Source: Chengkuizengella marina
GTDB taxonomy: Bacteria > Bacillota > Bacilli > Paenibacillales > KCTC-33759
Length of the DNA: 64,000 nucleotides
Direction: 5' to 3'
Assembly: GCF_009910845.1 (NCBI RefSeq)
Contig: NZ_SIJB01000029.1
Location: 62,001 to 126,000 of the forward strand
The stretch's first letter is position 1; each line of letters begins with the position of its first letter. Shown here one piece after another: positions 47,726 through 58,400 of this stretch. The position numbers and the translations under genes are program-made. The notes below the pieces were generated by a model. It worked only from the letters and a program-made list of their open reading frames with translations, made no database searches and had not been told where the DNA came from.

Positions 47726-50700
47726 ATAGATTCTGGCATTCGTAATATTTATAGACTCACTCCAATGCAGGAAGGTATGTTTTTTCACTCATTATTTGAT
47801 CAAAACTCAAGTGCATACTTTGAACAAGCAGTATTAACATTACATGGAATTGTTGATCCAGAGTTACTTGAAAAAAGCTTTAACAAGCTGATTGAAAGAT
47901 ATGATGTGTTAAGAACGGTATTTATCTTTAAAGAAGTTGATCAACCCTTACAAGTTGTTTTGGATAAAAGGGAATCTTCCATTTATTACAATGACATCAC
48001 AAGCTTAATGGAGAAAGACCAAACCGAACAAATAGAGCAATATAAGTTAAGTGAGAAAAAGAAAGGTTTTAATCTTGAGAAAGATATTTTAATTCGAATG
48101 GCATTGTTTAAAACGGATGAGGATAAGGTGAAGTTATTTTGGAACTTTCATCATATTATTATGGATGGATGGTGTTTAAGCATTCTTGCAAAAGACCTGT
48201 TTCAAATCTACTTTTCACTAAAAAATAGTTCATCCAATCCACTTCCAGAAGTATATCCATATAGTGATTATTTTACATGGTTAGATAAACAGGATCTTGA
48301 TGGGCTTAAGTATTGGCAGAATGTATTGGAAGGATATGAGCAGCGCGCAACGATACCTGCAAGTAAAAGTGTAATTAAAAAAGATACAAGATATGAACAT
48401 AAAAAGTATTCATTTAAGTTAAATGAGGGTTTGACAAATAAATTAGAAAAGTTAGCAGTAGTAAATCAAACGACACTAAGTACTGTATTTCAAGGGATTT
48501 GGGGTGTGTTACTACAAAAATATAATAATACCGATGATATTGTATTTGGTTCTGTTGTATCGGGCAGACCTCCTGAAGTCAGAGGGATTGAAAGTATGGT
48601 GGGATTATTTATAAATACCGTACCTATTCGAATCAAATCTGATGAACATAAGACCTTTAAATCTCTCTTATTTGAATTGAATCAATCTTTACGTATGGCT
48701 AATACTTATAGTTATTTGTCTTTAGCAGATATTCAATCTTCATCTACATTAAAAAATGATTTAATACAGCATATTGTTGTATATGAAAATTATCCTATGG
48801 AAGAAGTCATCATGAAAGACGTTGATCATCATGATCAAATTACTTTACTGAATAGCGAAATGTCAGAACACACAAACTATGACTTGGAAATTATTGTGTT
48901 TCCTGGTGAGCAATTAGAAGTCTGTTTTACTTATAACGGGCAGTTATATGATGATTTATTTCTAAAAAAATTAGAAATACATCTTAAACAGATTATGGAA
49001 CAGGTGATCAATAATGAACATGTTCTTATCAGCAATATTGAAATGGTATCACAAGAAGAAAAGAAACAAATCTTAGTTGATTTTAATGATACAGATGTTG
49101 CATTTCCAATTCAGAAAACAATACATGAGCTCTTTGAGGAACAAGTCCGGTTAAATCCTGATCATACTGCAGTTCTCTTCAAAGAGAAAAAATGGACATA
49201 TGATGAATTCAACAAAAAGGTTAATAGTTTCGCTAGAGTATTAAGAAATAAGGGCATAGAAAAGAATACGATCGTGGCCATTATGTTAGATCGCTCTTTA
49301 GAAATGATGGTGGGCATCATGGGAATTTTGAAAGCAGGTGGAGCGTATATGCCCATCAGTCCTGAATTTCCAATAGATAGAATAAAATTTATGCTTGAAG
49401 ACAGCAACGCTCCAGTCATACTGACTCATGGAAAATATATGAAGATGATAAGTGAGCTAGTTCACACAGAAAAACTTCAAGTGATGAATTTAGAAGATAG
49501 CCATTTGTATCAATTTGAAGATTCCAACTTATCTAATATGAACTCATCAAATGATCTTGCATATATGATTTATACTTCTGGTTCTACAGGGAATCCAAAA
49601 GGGGTTTTAATAGAGCATCGTGCACTTATCAATCGACTTCATTGGATGCAAAAAGAATATCCGATAGGAGAAGGAGATGTTGTTTTACAAAAAACTCCAT
49701 TTGTGTTTGATGTATCAGTATGGGAGTTGTTTTGGTGGAGTATACAAGGAGCTAGTGTATGTTTCTTGGAGCCAGGAGGAGAAAAAGAACCGGATGTGAT
49801 GATTGAGACGATTGAAAAATATCATATTTCAACTATGCATTTTGTACCTTCTATGCTTAGTGCGTTTTTAGAATATTTAGAAAATATGGATAGTGAAAAT
49901 CGTAGTTTAAAAAGTCTAAGGCAAGTATTTTCTAGTGGAGAAGCCTTAAAAACTACCCAAGTAGATTCTTTCGTTCATTTACTCTACAAAGAAAATGGTA
50001 CAGAGTTACATAATTTATATGGACCTACTGAGGCAACTATAGATGTTTCTTATTATGATTGTGTTTCAAATGAAAAGATGAACGTTGTACCTATAGGTAA
50101 ACCAATAGACAATATACAATTACACATACTTGATAAAAACCTTCATCTCATGCCAATCGGTTTAACGGGTGAACTTCATATTTCAGGTGTAGGGTTAGCG
50201 AGGGGATATCTGAACAGAAAGGAGCTTACTGAAGAGAAATTTATAAATAACCCCTTTCATCCTGGCCACAAAATGTATAAAACAGGAGATTTAGCAAGGT
50301 GGCTTCCTGACGGTAATATTGAATATTTGGGACGAAATGACCATCAAGTAAAAATTAGAGGTCATAGAGTAGAGCTTGGGGAAATTGAACAACATCTGAT
50401 CAACCATGAAAGTATTCAGGAAATAGCCGTCATTACTAAAGAGATGAATGAGACCGTTTATTTATGTGCTTATTTCACATCAAAAATAAATCTAAATACA
50501 GCATCATTAAGAAGTTATATGAATCAGTGTGTACCTAAGTATATGGTTCCTAGTTATTTTATCCAATTGAAAGAAATGCCTGTTAATAACAACGGTAAAT
50601 TAGATAGAAAAAAGCTGCCAGTTCCAACACAGCAAATTAAAACTTCTTTTATAGCTCCAAGAAATGTTACTGAGGAAACATTAAAAAACATATGGGAACA

Positions 50701-53700
50701 AGTATTAGAAATAGAACCCATTAGTATTCATCAAAGCTTTTTTGAATTAGGTGGCCACTCATTAAAAGCCACTGTGTTAGTATCCAAAATCTATCGTGAG
50801 ATGAATGTAGAAATTAAGGTTAGAGATGTGTTTAGTTATAAAACTATCGCTAAACTTTCAGATCATATCAGTAAGCAAACCAAAAGCAGTATAACACCCA
50901 TTCCGTCATTGAAAAATAAGCAGTATTACGAAGTGAGCACTGCGCAAAAAAGAATGTTTATACTAAATGAGCTGGAAGGTGAAAACAGTATAGCTTATAA
51001 TATGCCATCCGCTTTTAAGGTTGAAGGAGATTTTAATGTAAATCACTTTTATCAGCAGATTCGTAGATTAATTGAAAGACATGAAATATTTAGAACGAGT
51101 TTTGTAAATGTAAATGGTGAAATTCAACAACAAATTGATACAGATGTGGATGTTAAGTCAGAGTATTTAGATTTAACCCATATACCAAAGGATGAGTATG
51201 AACAGGTAATTCAATCATTTATTAAACCTTTTGATTTATCAATGGCTCCACTGTTGCGGGTTAAAGTCATTAAAACAGATGAAAAGCAGCACCTTTTATT
51301 ATTTGATATGCATCATATTATATCCGATGGCATTTCAGGGAAAATCGTCATTGATGAATTGATTAGGTTGTATGAAGGAAGCGATTTACCTCCATTACTT
51401 AACCAATACAAGGATTTTGCAGCTTGGCAAAATGAGCAATTGGAAACGGAAGAGATGAAAGTACAGGAACAATATTGGCTTAACATGTTTAATGATGAAA
51501 TTCCTGTTATGAATATGCCCATAGATTATAAGAGACCTTCTGTTCAAAGCTTTGTAGGAAAGAAGATTTATTCTGTAACTGGGAATAAGTTGGCTGAAGA
51601 GATTAATCTTCTTGCAAATCAAGCTAACACTACTGTGTTCACAGTTTTACTTGCTGCCTATAATGTATTGCTAATGAAATATACTGGACAAAATGATATT
51701 GTTGTTGGCTCTCCAGTTGCTGGGCGGAATCATCCTGATTTGCAGCAAATGAACGGGTTATTTGTGAATACTGTAGCACTGAGGAATGTCTTAGATGATA
51801 AGAAATCCTTCTTAGATTTTATTCAATACGTATCAGAACGGACTTTGAATGCCATTGAAAATCAAGACTACCCTTTTGAAAAACTAATTGATCAATTAAA
51901 CATAAACAGAGATACGAGCAGAAATCCATTATTTGACACGATGTTTAGCCTTTTTGAAGCAGAAGAACAAGAAATGACCATAGATGGGCTGCTTTTAAAT
52001 CCATATCCAGTGGAAGAGAATAGCGCAAAATTTGACCTTATGTTAGATGTATACACTGAACCCTCAAATATAAGATTTGAACTGCAGTATAGTACAGACT
52101 TGTATAAAACGGAAACTGCAGAACGATTGTCTAATCATTATCTGATAATTTTAGAAGAACTAGTGAGAAACCCTAATATTCTTCTTTCAGAAATCAGTTT
52201 ACTTTCTGAAAAAGAGCAGATTCAGATTAAGGAACAATTTAATGGTAAAAAGAGAGATTACGATTTTAGTAAAACAGTTAGTGAACGATTTGAAGAACAT
52301 GTACGTAATTCAGCTGATAAAACGGCTTTGATTTATAAAAATCAAACAATATCTTATGACCAGTTAAATAAAAAAGCAAATCAAATGGCTAGATATTTGA
52401 GAAAAATGGGTATTAAATCCGAGGATATTGTTTCTGTTATGCTGGAGCGGTCACCTCAATTTGTACAGAGTGTATTAGGAATCTGGAAAGCACAGGCAGC
52501 TTATGTGCCAATTGATGTATCCTACGGAACTGACAGGAAATTAAACATTTTAAATGATTCCAAGGCTAAAGTTCTCATTACAAATTCTGAATATTTGGAA
52601 TATGATCTTGAAACTAATGAGAAGATGAAGATTTTATGTCTTGACCAAATACAAGAAGAGATTGATCAAGAAGTACAGGATAACTTAAACCTGGAGATGG
52701 ATATTCATAATCTAGCCTATATTTTATTTACTTCTGGTTCGACTGGTAAACCAAAAGGCGTCATGATCGAACATATTGGCATGTTAAATCACATATTGGC
52801 TGAAGCTGAAGAATTAAACTTAGATTCAAGCTTAGTTTTTGCTCAAAATGCTAGTCCATGTTTTGATATTTCCGTTTGGCAATTTTTTGGTGCTTTATCA
52901 CTAGGTGGTACAACAGCTATTTATCCAAATGAACTTATATTAGAGGTTGATAAATTTTCTGAACAATTAGTTGCAGATGGAGTAACATTACTGGAAGTGG
53001 TTCCTACTTATTTATCTGTTTTATTAGATTATTTTGAGAATGAAAAGCTAGAATTGCCTTCATTATTAAATCTTATGGTGACAGGGGAATCGGTAAAACC
53101 TCATTTAGTCAAACGTTGGTTTGCACAGTTTCCGCAAATTAAGTTGGTAAATGCTTATGGTCCAGCAGAAGCATCTGATGATGTCAGCCAATTTATTATG
53201 GAAGAATTACCCAAAAAAGATATATCAAATATTTCTATTGGAAAACCAATAGCAAATATGAAAATTTACATCGTAGATGAAGAAATGAATTTATGTCCTA
53301 TTGGTGTAGTTGGAGAACTTTGTGTGGCTGGAATTGGAGTTGGTAGAGGATATATAAATCATGCTGAGGGTACAGAGCAATCCTTTATGATCAATAAGTT
53401 TTCTGATCAATCAAACGAACGTTTATACAAAACAGGAGATATGGCTAGATGGAGATCTGACGGAAACATTGAGTTCATTGGAAGGAAGGACTTTCAGGTA
53501 AAAATTCGAGGGTTTCGAATAGAGTTAGAGGAAATCGAGTCCGCTATTTTAGAGCATCATGCTGTTAAAGAAGCAGTAGTGATTACACAAGAAGAAGATG
53601 AAAAATATATATGTGCTTACATTGTAGCAAATCCTAATTTTCAACTAATAGAATTGAAAACAGAGCTTAGTGATAAACTTCCAGATTACATGATACCAGC

Positions 53701-55453
53701 CTATTTTATGTTGATAGAACAGTTGCCTTTACTTGTTAGCGGAAAAATCAATAGAAAATTGTTGCCAACACCAGATAAAACTAGTGGAACAGACAAAGAA
53801 ATCTTATCACCTGTAAATGAAATAGAAGAAGATCTTGTTTCTGTTTGGAAAGAGGTATTAGGTGTTCAGTTCATAGGAACGGATCACAACTTCTTTGAGC
53901 TTGGAGGTGACTCTATTAAAGCGATTCAGATGATTTCTAAATTTAATAGTAAAGGATATTTATTAAAAACTAGAGACTTATTCCAATATCCGGAGATTCA
54001 TAGACTTGCCAAATGTGTAAGAAAAGAAAGAAAAGAAATAGATCAAAGCGCAGTAGAAGGGAAGGTTGTTTTAAGTCCTATTCAAAAATGGTTTTTTGAG
54101 CAGCAATTTACGAACATGAACCATTGGAATCAAGCGGTGATGTTGTTTAAGAGAGATCGATTTGACCTCCATATTCTTGAGAAGGCATTTACTAAAATGA
54201 TAGAACATCATGATGCACTAAGAATGGTTTATTATCGTGATGATAATGGGGAAACAGTACAATTTAATCGTGATATAGGAGAAAGGATGTTTGATTTAAC
54301 AGTTGCAGATATATCTGAACAAACCAATAGGGAATTAATGAACACTATTTATCAAATTCAAAGCAGTATAGATTTAGAACAAGGTCCACTTGTAAAGCTT
54401 GGGGTATTAAAGGCTAAGGACGGCGATCACTTATTGATTGCTATCCATCATCTGATTATTGATGGTGTATCATGGAGAATTTTGTTTGAAGATCTTTTAA
54501 CTGCATACCAGCAAATGAGTCAAAATGTTTCTATTCAATTACCTAGTAAAACGGATTCCTATCTAAATTGGACAAGTTCATTAATGAATTATGCAAATAG
54601 CAAAGAGATGTTGGAAGAATTAACTTATTGGAGAGAAGTTGAGGATAATGCATTCTTTGCTATTCCTAAAGATAAAGAAGATCTTGAAATTAGTGCTAAG
54701 TATAATCAAACTTATCAATTTAAACTTTCTAAACAACAAACTAGTGAACTTTTAACTAGTGTTCATGCCACATATAACACAGAAATAAATGATATTTTAT
54801 TATGTGCATTAGGGATCGCAGTTAAAAATTGGACAGGGGAAAATCAAGTATGTATCCATTTGGAGGGGCATGGAAGAGAAGAGATTATCAAAGATATGGA
54901 TATTAGTAGAACGATGGGTTGGTTTACTTCTACTTATCCTGTAGTTCTCGATATGGATAACTCTGAAGATTTATCATACCAAATTAAGCATTTAAAAGAA
55001 CATTTAAGACGAATTCCAAATAAAGGTATTGGATATGGAATTTTAAAATATTTGACTTCTGAGAATTACAAAAAGGATATCACTTTTGACTCTACACCAG
55101 AAATCAATTTTAATTACTTAGGTCAGTTTGATACTGATTTAAATACAGAGTTATTTGAAGGTTCTGAATTATCCTGTGGTCAGATGGTAAGTCCTAATTC
55201 TAATAGGGAAGTCCCTCTTGACATCAATGGTTTAGTAGAAGAGGAAATGCTGAAGATGGAGATTACCTATAATGCAAATGAATTTAAGGAAACAACAATT
55301 AAAAGTTTTGGAAATTTCTTTAAACAAAGTTTATCTGATATTATACAACATTGCATAACAAAGGAATCTAAAGAAATCACCCCTTCAGACGTAGGGGGAG
55401 AGGATCTTTCTATTGAAGATCTTGAGGCAATTTCAGCATTTTATGAAAGCTAA
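47723..55453 (+). CDS. NRPS, two modules: C-A(Ser)-T-C-A(X)-T-E
   Basis: A 2,576-residue synthetase from TTG 47723 (2,584 from ATG 47699). It opens with a condensation domain of the type that accepts D-configured donors (LTPMQEGMFFHSL; HHIIMDG at 143), matching the epimerase at the end of the preceding enzyme. Then A 460-966 with pocket DVWHFSLIDK, read as Ser; T (S1013); C 1068-1490 (H1197, LCL type); A 1510-2023 with pocket DIWEMTADDK, which I cannot assign; T (S2064); epimerase 2115-2560 (HHLIIDG at 2242, EGHGRE, NYLG). The second A domain has an atypical A5 region, NAYGPAEASDD, and may take a polar or basic residue. The C-terminal DLSIEDLEAISAFYES resembles a donor docking helix. It follows the starter synthetase by about 40 nt, so the genes form one operon. 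It should add L-Ser and a D-residue. Confidence 0.92.
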   Translation: MIDSGIRNIYRLTPMQEGMFFHSLFDQNSSAYFEQAVLTLHGIVDPELLEKSFNKLIERYDVLRTVFIFKEVDQPLQVVLDKRESSIYYNDITSLMEKDQTEQIEQYKLSEKKKGFNLEKDILIRMALFKTDEDKVKLFWNFHHIIMDGWCLSILAKDLFQIYFSLKNSSSNPLPEVYPYSDYFTWLDKQDLDGLKYWQNVLEGYEQRATIPASKSVIKKDTRYEHKKYSFKLNEGLTNKLEKLAVVNQTTLSTVFQGIWGVLLQKYNNTDDIVFGSVVSGRPPEVRGIESMVGLFINTVPIRIKSDEHKTFKSLLFELNQSLRMANTYSYLSLADIQSSSTLKNDLIQHIVVYENYPMEEVIMKDVDHHDQITLLNSEMSEHTNYDLEIIVFPGEQLEVCFTYNGQLYDDLFLKKLEIHLKQIMEQVINNEHVLISNIEMVSQEEKKQILVDFNDTDVAFPIQKTIHELFEEQVRLNPDHTAVLFKEKKWTYDEFNKKVNSFARVLRNKGIEKNTIVAIMLDRSLEMMVGIMGILKAGGAYMPISPEFPIDRIKFMLEDSNAPVILTHGKYMKMISELVHTEKLQVMNLEDSHLYQFEDSNLSNMNSSNDLAYMIYTSGSTGNPKGVLIEHRALINRLHWMQKEYPIGEGDVVLQKTPFVFDVSVWELFWWSIQGASVCFLEPGGEKEPDVMIETIEKYHISTMHFVPSMLSAFLEYLENMDSENRSLKSLRQVFSSGEALKTTQVDSFVHLLYKENGTELHNLYGPTEATIDVSYYDCVSNEKMNVVPIGKPIDNIQLHILDKNLHLMPIGLTGELHISGVGLARGYLNRKELTEEKFINNPFHPGHKMYKTGDLARWLPDGNIEYLGRNDHQVKIRGHRVELGEIEQHLINHESIQEIAVITKEMNETVYLCAYFTSKINLNTASLRSYMNQCVPKYMVPSYFIQLKEMPVNNNGKLDRKKLPVPTQQIKTSFIAPRNVTEETLKNIWEQVLEIEPISIHQSFFELGGHSLKATVLVSKIYREMNVEIKVRDVFSYKTIAKLSDHISKQTKSSITPIPSLKNKQYYEVSTAQKRMFILNELEGENSIAYNMPSAFKVEGDFNVNHFYQQIRRLIERHEIFRTSFVNVNGEIQQQIDTDVDVKSEYLDLTHIPKDEYEQVIQSFIKPFDLSMAPLLRVKVIKTDEKQHLLLFDMHHIISDGISGKIVIDELIRLYEGSDLPPLLNQYKDFAAWQNEQLETEEMKVQEQYWLNMFNDEIPVMNMPIDYKRPSVQSFVGKKIYSVTGNKLAEEINLLANQANTTVFTVLLAAYNVLLMKYTGQNDIVVGSPVAGRNHPDLQQMNGLFVNTVALRNVLDDKKSFLDFIQYVSERTLNAIENQDYPFEKLIDQLNINRDTSRNPLFDTMFSLFEAEEQEMTIDGLLLNPYPVEENSAKFDLMLDVYTEPSNIRFELQYSTDLYKTETAERLSNHYLIILEELVRNPNILLSEISLLSEKEQIQIKEQFNGKKRDYDFSKTVSERFEEHVRNSADKTALIYKNQTISYDQLNKKANQMARYLRKMGIKSEDIVSVMLERSPQFVQSVLGIWKAQAAYVPIDVSYGTDRKLNILNDSKAKVLITNSEYLEYDLETNEKMKILCLDQIQEEIDQEVQDNLNLEMDIHNLAYILFTSGSTGKPKGVMIEHIGMLNHILAEAEELNLDSSLVFAQNASPCFDISVWQFFGALSLGGTTAIYPNELILEVDKFSEQLVADGVTLLEVVPTYLSVLLDYFENEKLELPSLLNLMVTGESVKPHLVKRWFAQFPQIKLVNAYGPAEASDDVSQFIMEELPKKDISNISIGKPIANMKIYIVDEEMNLCPIGVVGELCVAGIGVGRGYINHAEGTEQSFMINKFSDQSNERLYKTGDMARWRSDGNIEFIGRKDFQVKIRGFRIELEEIESAILEHHAVKEAVVITQEEDEKYICAYIVANPNFQLIELKTELSDKLPDYMIPAYFMLIEQLPLLVSGKINRKLLPTPDKTSGTDKEILSPVNEIEEDLVSVWKEVLGVQFIGTDHNFFELGGDSIKAIQMISKFNSKGYLLKTRDLFQYPEIHRLAKCVRKERKEIDQSAVEGKVVLSPIQKWFFEQQFTNMNHWNQAVMLFKRDRFDLHILEKAFTKMIEHHDALRMVYYRDDNGETVQFNRDIGERMFDLTVADISEQTNRELMNTIYQIQSSIDLEQGPLVKLGVLKAKDGDHLLIAIHHLIIDGVSWRILFEDLLTAYQQMSQNVSIQLPSKTDSYLNWTSSLMNYANSKEMLEELTYWREVEDNAFFAIPKDKEDLEISAKYNQTYQFKLSKQQTSELLTSVHATYNTEINDILLCALGIAVKNWTGENQVCIHLEGHGREEIIKDMDISRTMGWFTSTYPVVLDMDNSEDLSYQIKHLKEHLRRIPNKGIGYGILKYLTSENYKKDITFDSTPEINFNYLGQFDTDLNTELFEGSELSCGQMVSPNSNREVPLDINGLVEEEMLKMEITYNANEFKETTIKSFGNFFKQSLSDIIQHCITKESKEITPSDVGGEDLSIEDLEAISAFYES

Positions 55454-55473
55454 AATGAACAGGAGTGGTAAAC

Positions 55474-58400
55474 ATGAGTACTAAATTGGAAATAAAAAGT
55501 GTTTATAATTTAAGTCCAATGCAAGAAGGTATGCTGTTTCATTCTTTATTAAACCCTGATTCCCCTGCTTATTATGAACAGCTTTCTTGTACCATTAACG
55601 GAACAATCAATGTACAAATTTTAGAACAAAGCTTTAATCTGCTCATTGAAAAATACGATATTTTAAGAACAAATTTCATGTATGAAAATATTCAAAAACC
55701 AAAACAAATCGTATTTAAAAAAAGAAAAATCAACATTACTTTTAAAGACATTTCTCATATGGATGAATTGCAACAGAAAAATGAAATTGATCATTATAAA
55801 AAGAATGATAAAAATAAGAGTTTCAACCTCTCAAGAGACTTCCTGCTCAGGATGTCAGTATTTAAAAAATCAGAACGTGAGTATGTGCTGATATGGAGCT
55901 ATCATCATATTTTGATGGATGGTTGGGGTTTACAAACGATAGTACAAGAAATTTTTGAGACGTATCATCAATTAAAACGAAATTTGCCGGTTGTTTTGGA
56001 AGATGTACCTGTTTATTCAGATTATATTAAATGGTTAGATCAACAGGATCATGATCAAGCACGTTTATTTTGGAATAGTTATCTTAAAAACTATGATACA
56101 AAAGCAATGTTGCCAAAGAACAATGTTGATCATAAACAGGAGTTATACCATCAGGAAGAAACGATAATTAAATTGGACAAAATCAGAACCGAAAAATTAC
56201 AAAACATAGCAAAAAAATACAAAGTAACTTTAAATGTATTACTCCAGGCATCATGGGGTATCTTATTGAGCCAATATAACAATACAAGAGACGTTGTGTT
56301 TGGAATGGTTACATCTGGAAGACCTGCGGAGATAGAAAATATAGAAAAAATGATAGGGTTATTTATCAATACAATTCCTGTAAGAATTAACTATAAAAAT
56401 AAAAGTACTTTTGATCAATTAATTAAACAAATACAAGAAACATCCATTGAAAAGAAAAATGTTGATTTTTTCCCACTTGCCGAAATTCAGTCTGGTTCCT
56501 CTTTAAAACAAGATTTAATAGATCATATTTTTTGGTTTCAAAATTTTGAAGATGAGTCTTTAAACTCCGTTGATCATGAAGAATTTCAAATTGTAGATTA
56601 TGAGGATTTTGAGCAAACAAACTATGATTTTAATGTTGTTTTTATGCATAAGGCTAGTTTAGAGATGAAGTTTAAATATAATGCTGTTGTATATAACAAA
56701 CGCACTATCGATCGTATAGGAAATCATTTCAAAAATATAATTTCTGCGATTAGTGAAAATCCAGAGGTTGGAATCCAGAGTATTCAATTGGTAACTAAAG
56801 ATGAATTAAAACAAATGACAGATGAATTCAACAACACTTCTATGAAATATCAGCATCACAAATTGATACATCAACTATTTGAAGAACAGGTAAAACGAGA
56901 TGAAAACAAAATTGCCGCTGTATGCGGTGACCAAAAGATCACATATGGGAAGTTAAATGAAAAAGCCAATCAACTTGCTAATACACTTCGTTCACATGGG
57001 GTGAATTCAGGAAGTTTAGTGGGAATAATGCTACATCGTTCAATAGATATGTTCGTAGGCATACTTGGTGTACTTAAGGCGGGAGGTGCATATTTACCAA
57101 TAGATCCAGAACATCCTTCACAAAGAATACAATATATGCTAAAGGATGCACAGGCAGAAATAATACTTTTACATCCTCGTTTTAAGGAATCGATTAATAC
57201 AGGAACTAAAATTTTATATTATGAGGATCGTTTATTTACTGGTGAGTCTAATAATCTTGTGCCTGTGAATAGTTCAAAGGATCTTGCATATACGATTTAC
57301 ACCTCCGGTTCAACGGGCAAACCAAAAGGAGTAATGATTTCACATCAAGCTATTCATAACTTTATAGAAGCGATGTGCGCTGAAATTCCATTTAGATCGA
57401 ATAAAACAATACTGGCGTTGACGACAATATCTTTTGATATTTTTGTGTTGGAAACGATCTTGCCTTTAGTAAAAGGTTTAAAAGTTGTGATTGCAGATGA
57501 GTATGAACAAATGGATCCAATAGCTTTGAATCAACTGATTGTTGATCAAGCTGTTGATATGATTCAGATCACTCCTTCAAGACTGAAAATGTTGATCACG
57601 CAGGATCCAAAAATGATTTTCTTGGAACAAGTTAAGGAAATCATGATTGGAGGAGAAGCTTTACCTGTTCATTTACTTGAAACTATAAAGCAATTCTCCA
57701 ATTTAAAAATATTTAATATGTATGGACCAACAGAAACAACCGTGTGGTCTTGTGTAAGCAATCTAACAGAAAAATCAAAAGTCGATATTGGTAAACCTAT
57801 TGCAAACACACAGGTTTATATCTTAGATGAGAATAATCAATGTAAACCAATGGGTATACCTGGGGAATTATGCATTTCAGGTGATGGGCTTGCACTAGGC
57901 TATTTAAACAAAGAACAATTAACCGCTGAAAAATTTACGGATCATCCTTTTATAAAAGGTCAGAAAATATATCACACTGGTGATTTAGCCAAGTGGGATG
58001 ATGATGGGACGATTGAATATATGGGAAGGACGGACTTCCAAGTTAAAATTCGAGGTTATCGTATTGAACTTGAGGAGATTGAAACCGTTATTTTAAACAA
58101 TAAATTAGTGCAGGAAGTTGTAGTAATAGGCAAAGAAGACACCTATGGTAATCAATACTTGTGTGCTTATTATGTATCTAAAGAAAATATTCCAAAAGAA
58201 ACTTTAATGAATGACCTTGTAAAAGAACTTCCGGATTACATGATTCCATCCCATTTTATATGTTTGGATCATCTCCCGTTGAATCAAAATGGGAAAGTGG
58301 ATCGTAAAGCATTGCCTGAACCAGATCTATTGGTAAACTCAAAGGAAATTTATGTTGAACCACAGCTTTCAACTGAAAAGAAATTAGCACAGATTTGGGA

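Noticed and set aside
55682-55891. Plus-strand open frame inside the third synthetase
   Set aside because: It lies in another frame of the continuous synthetase coding region that starts at 55474.
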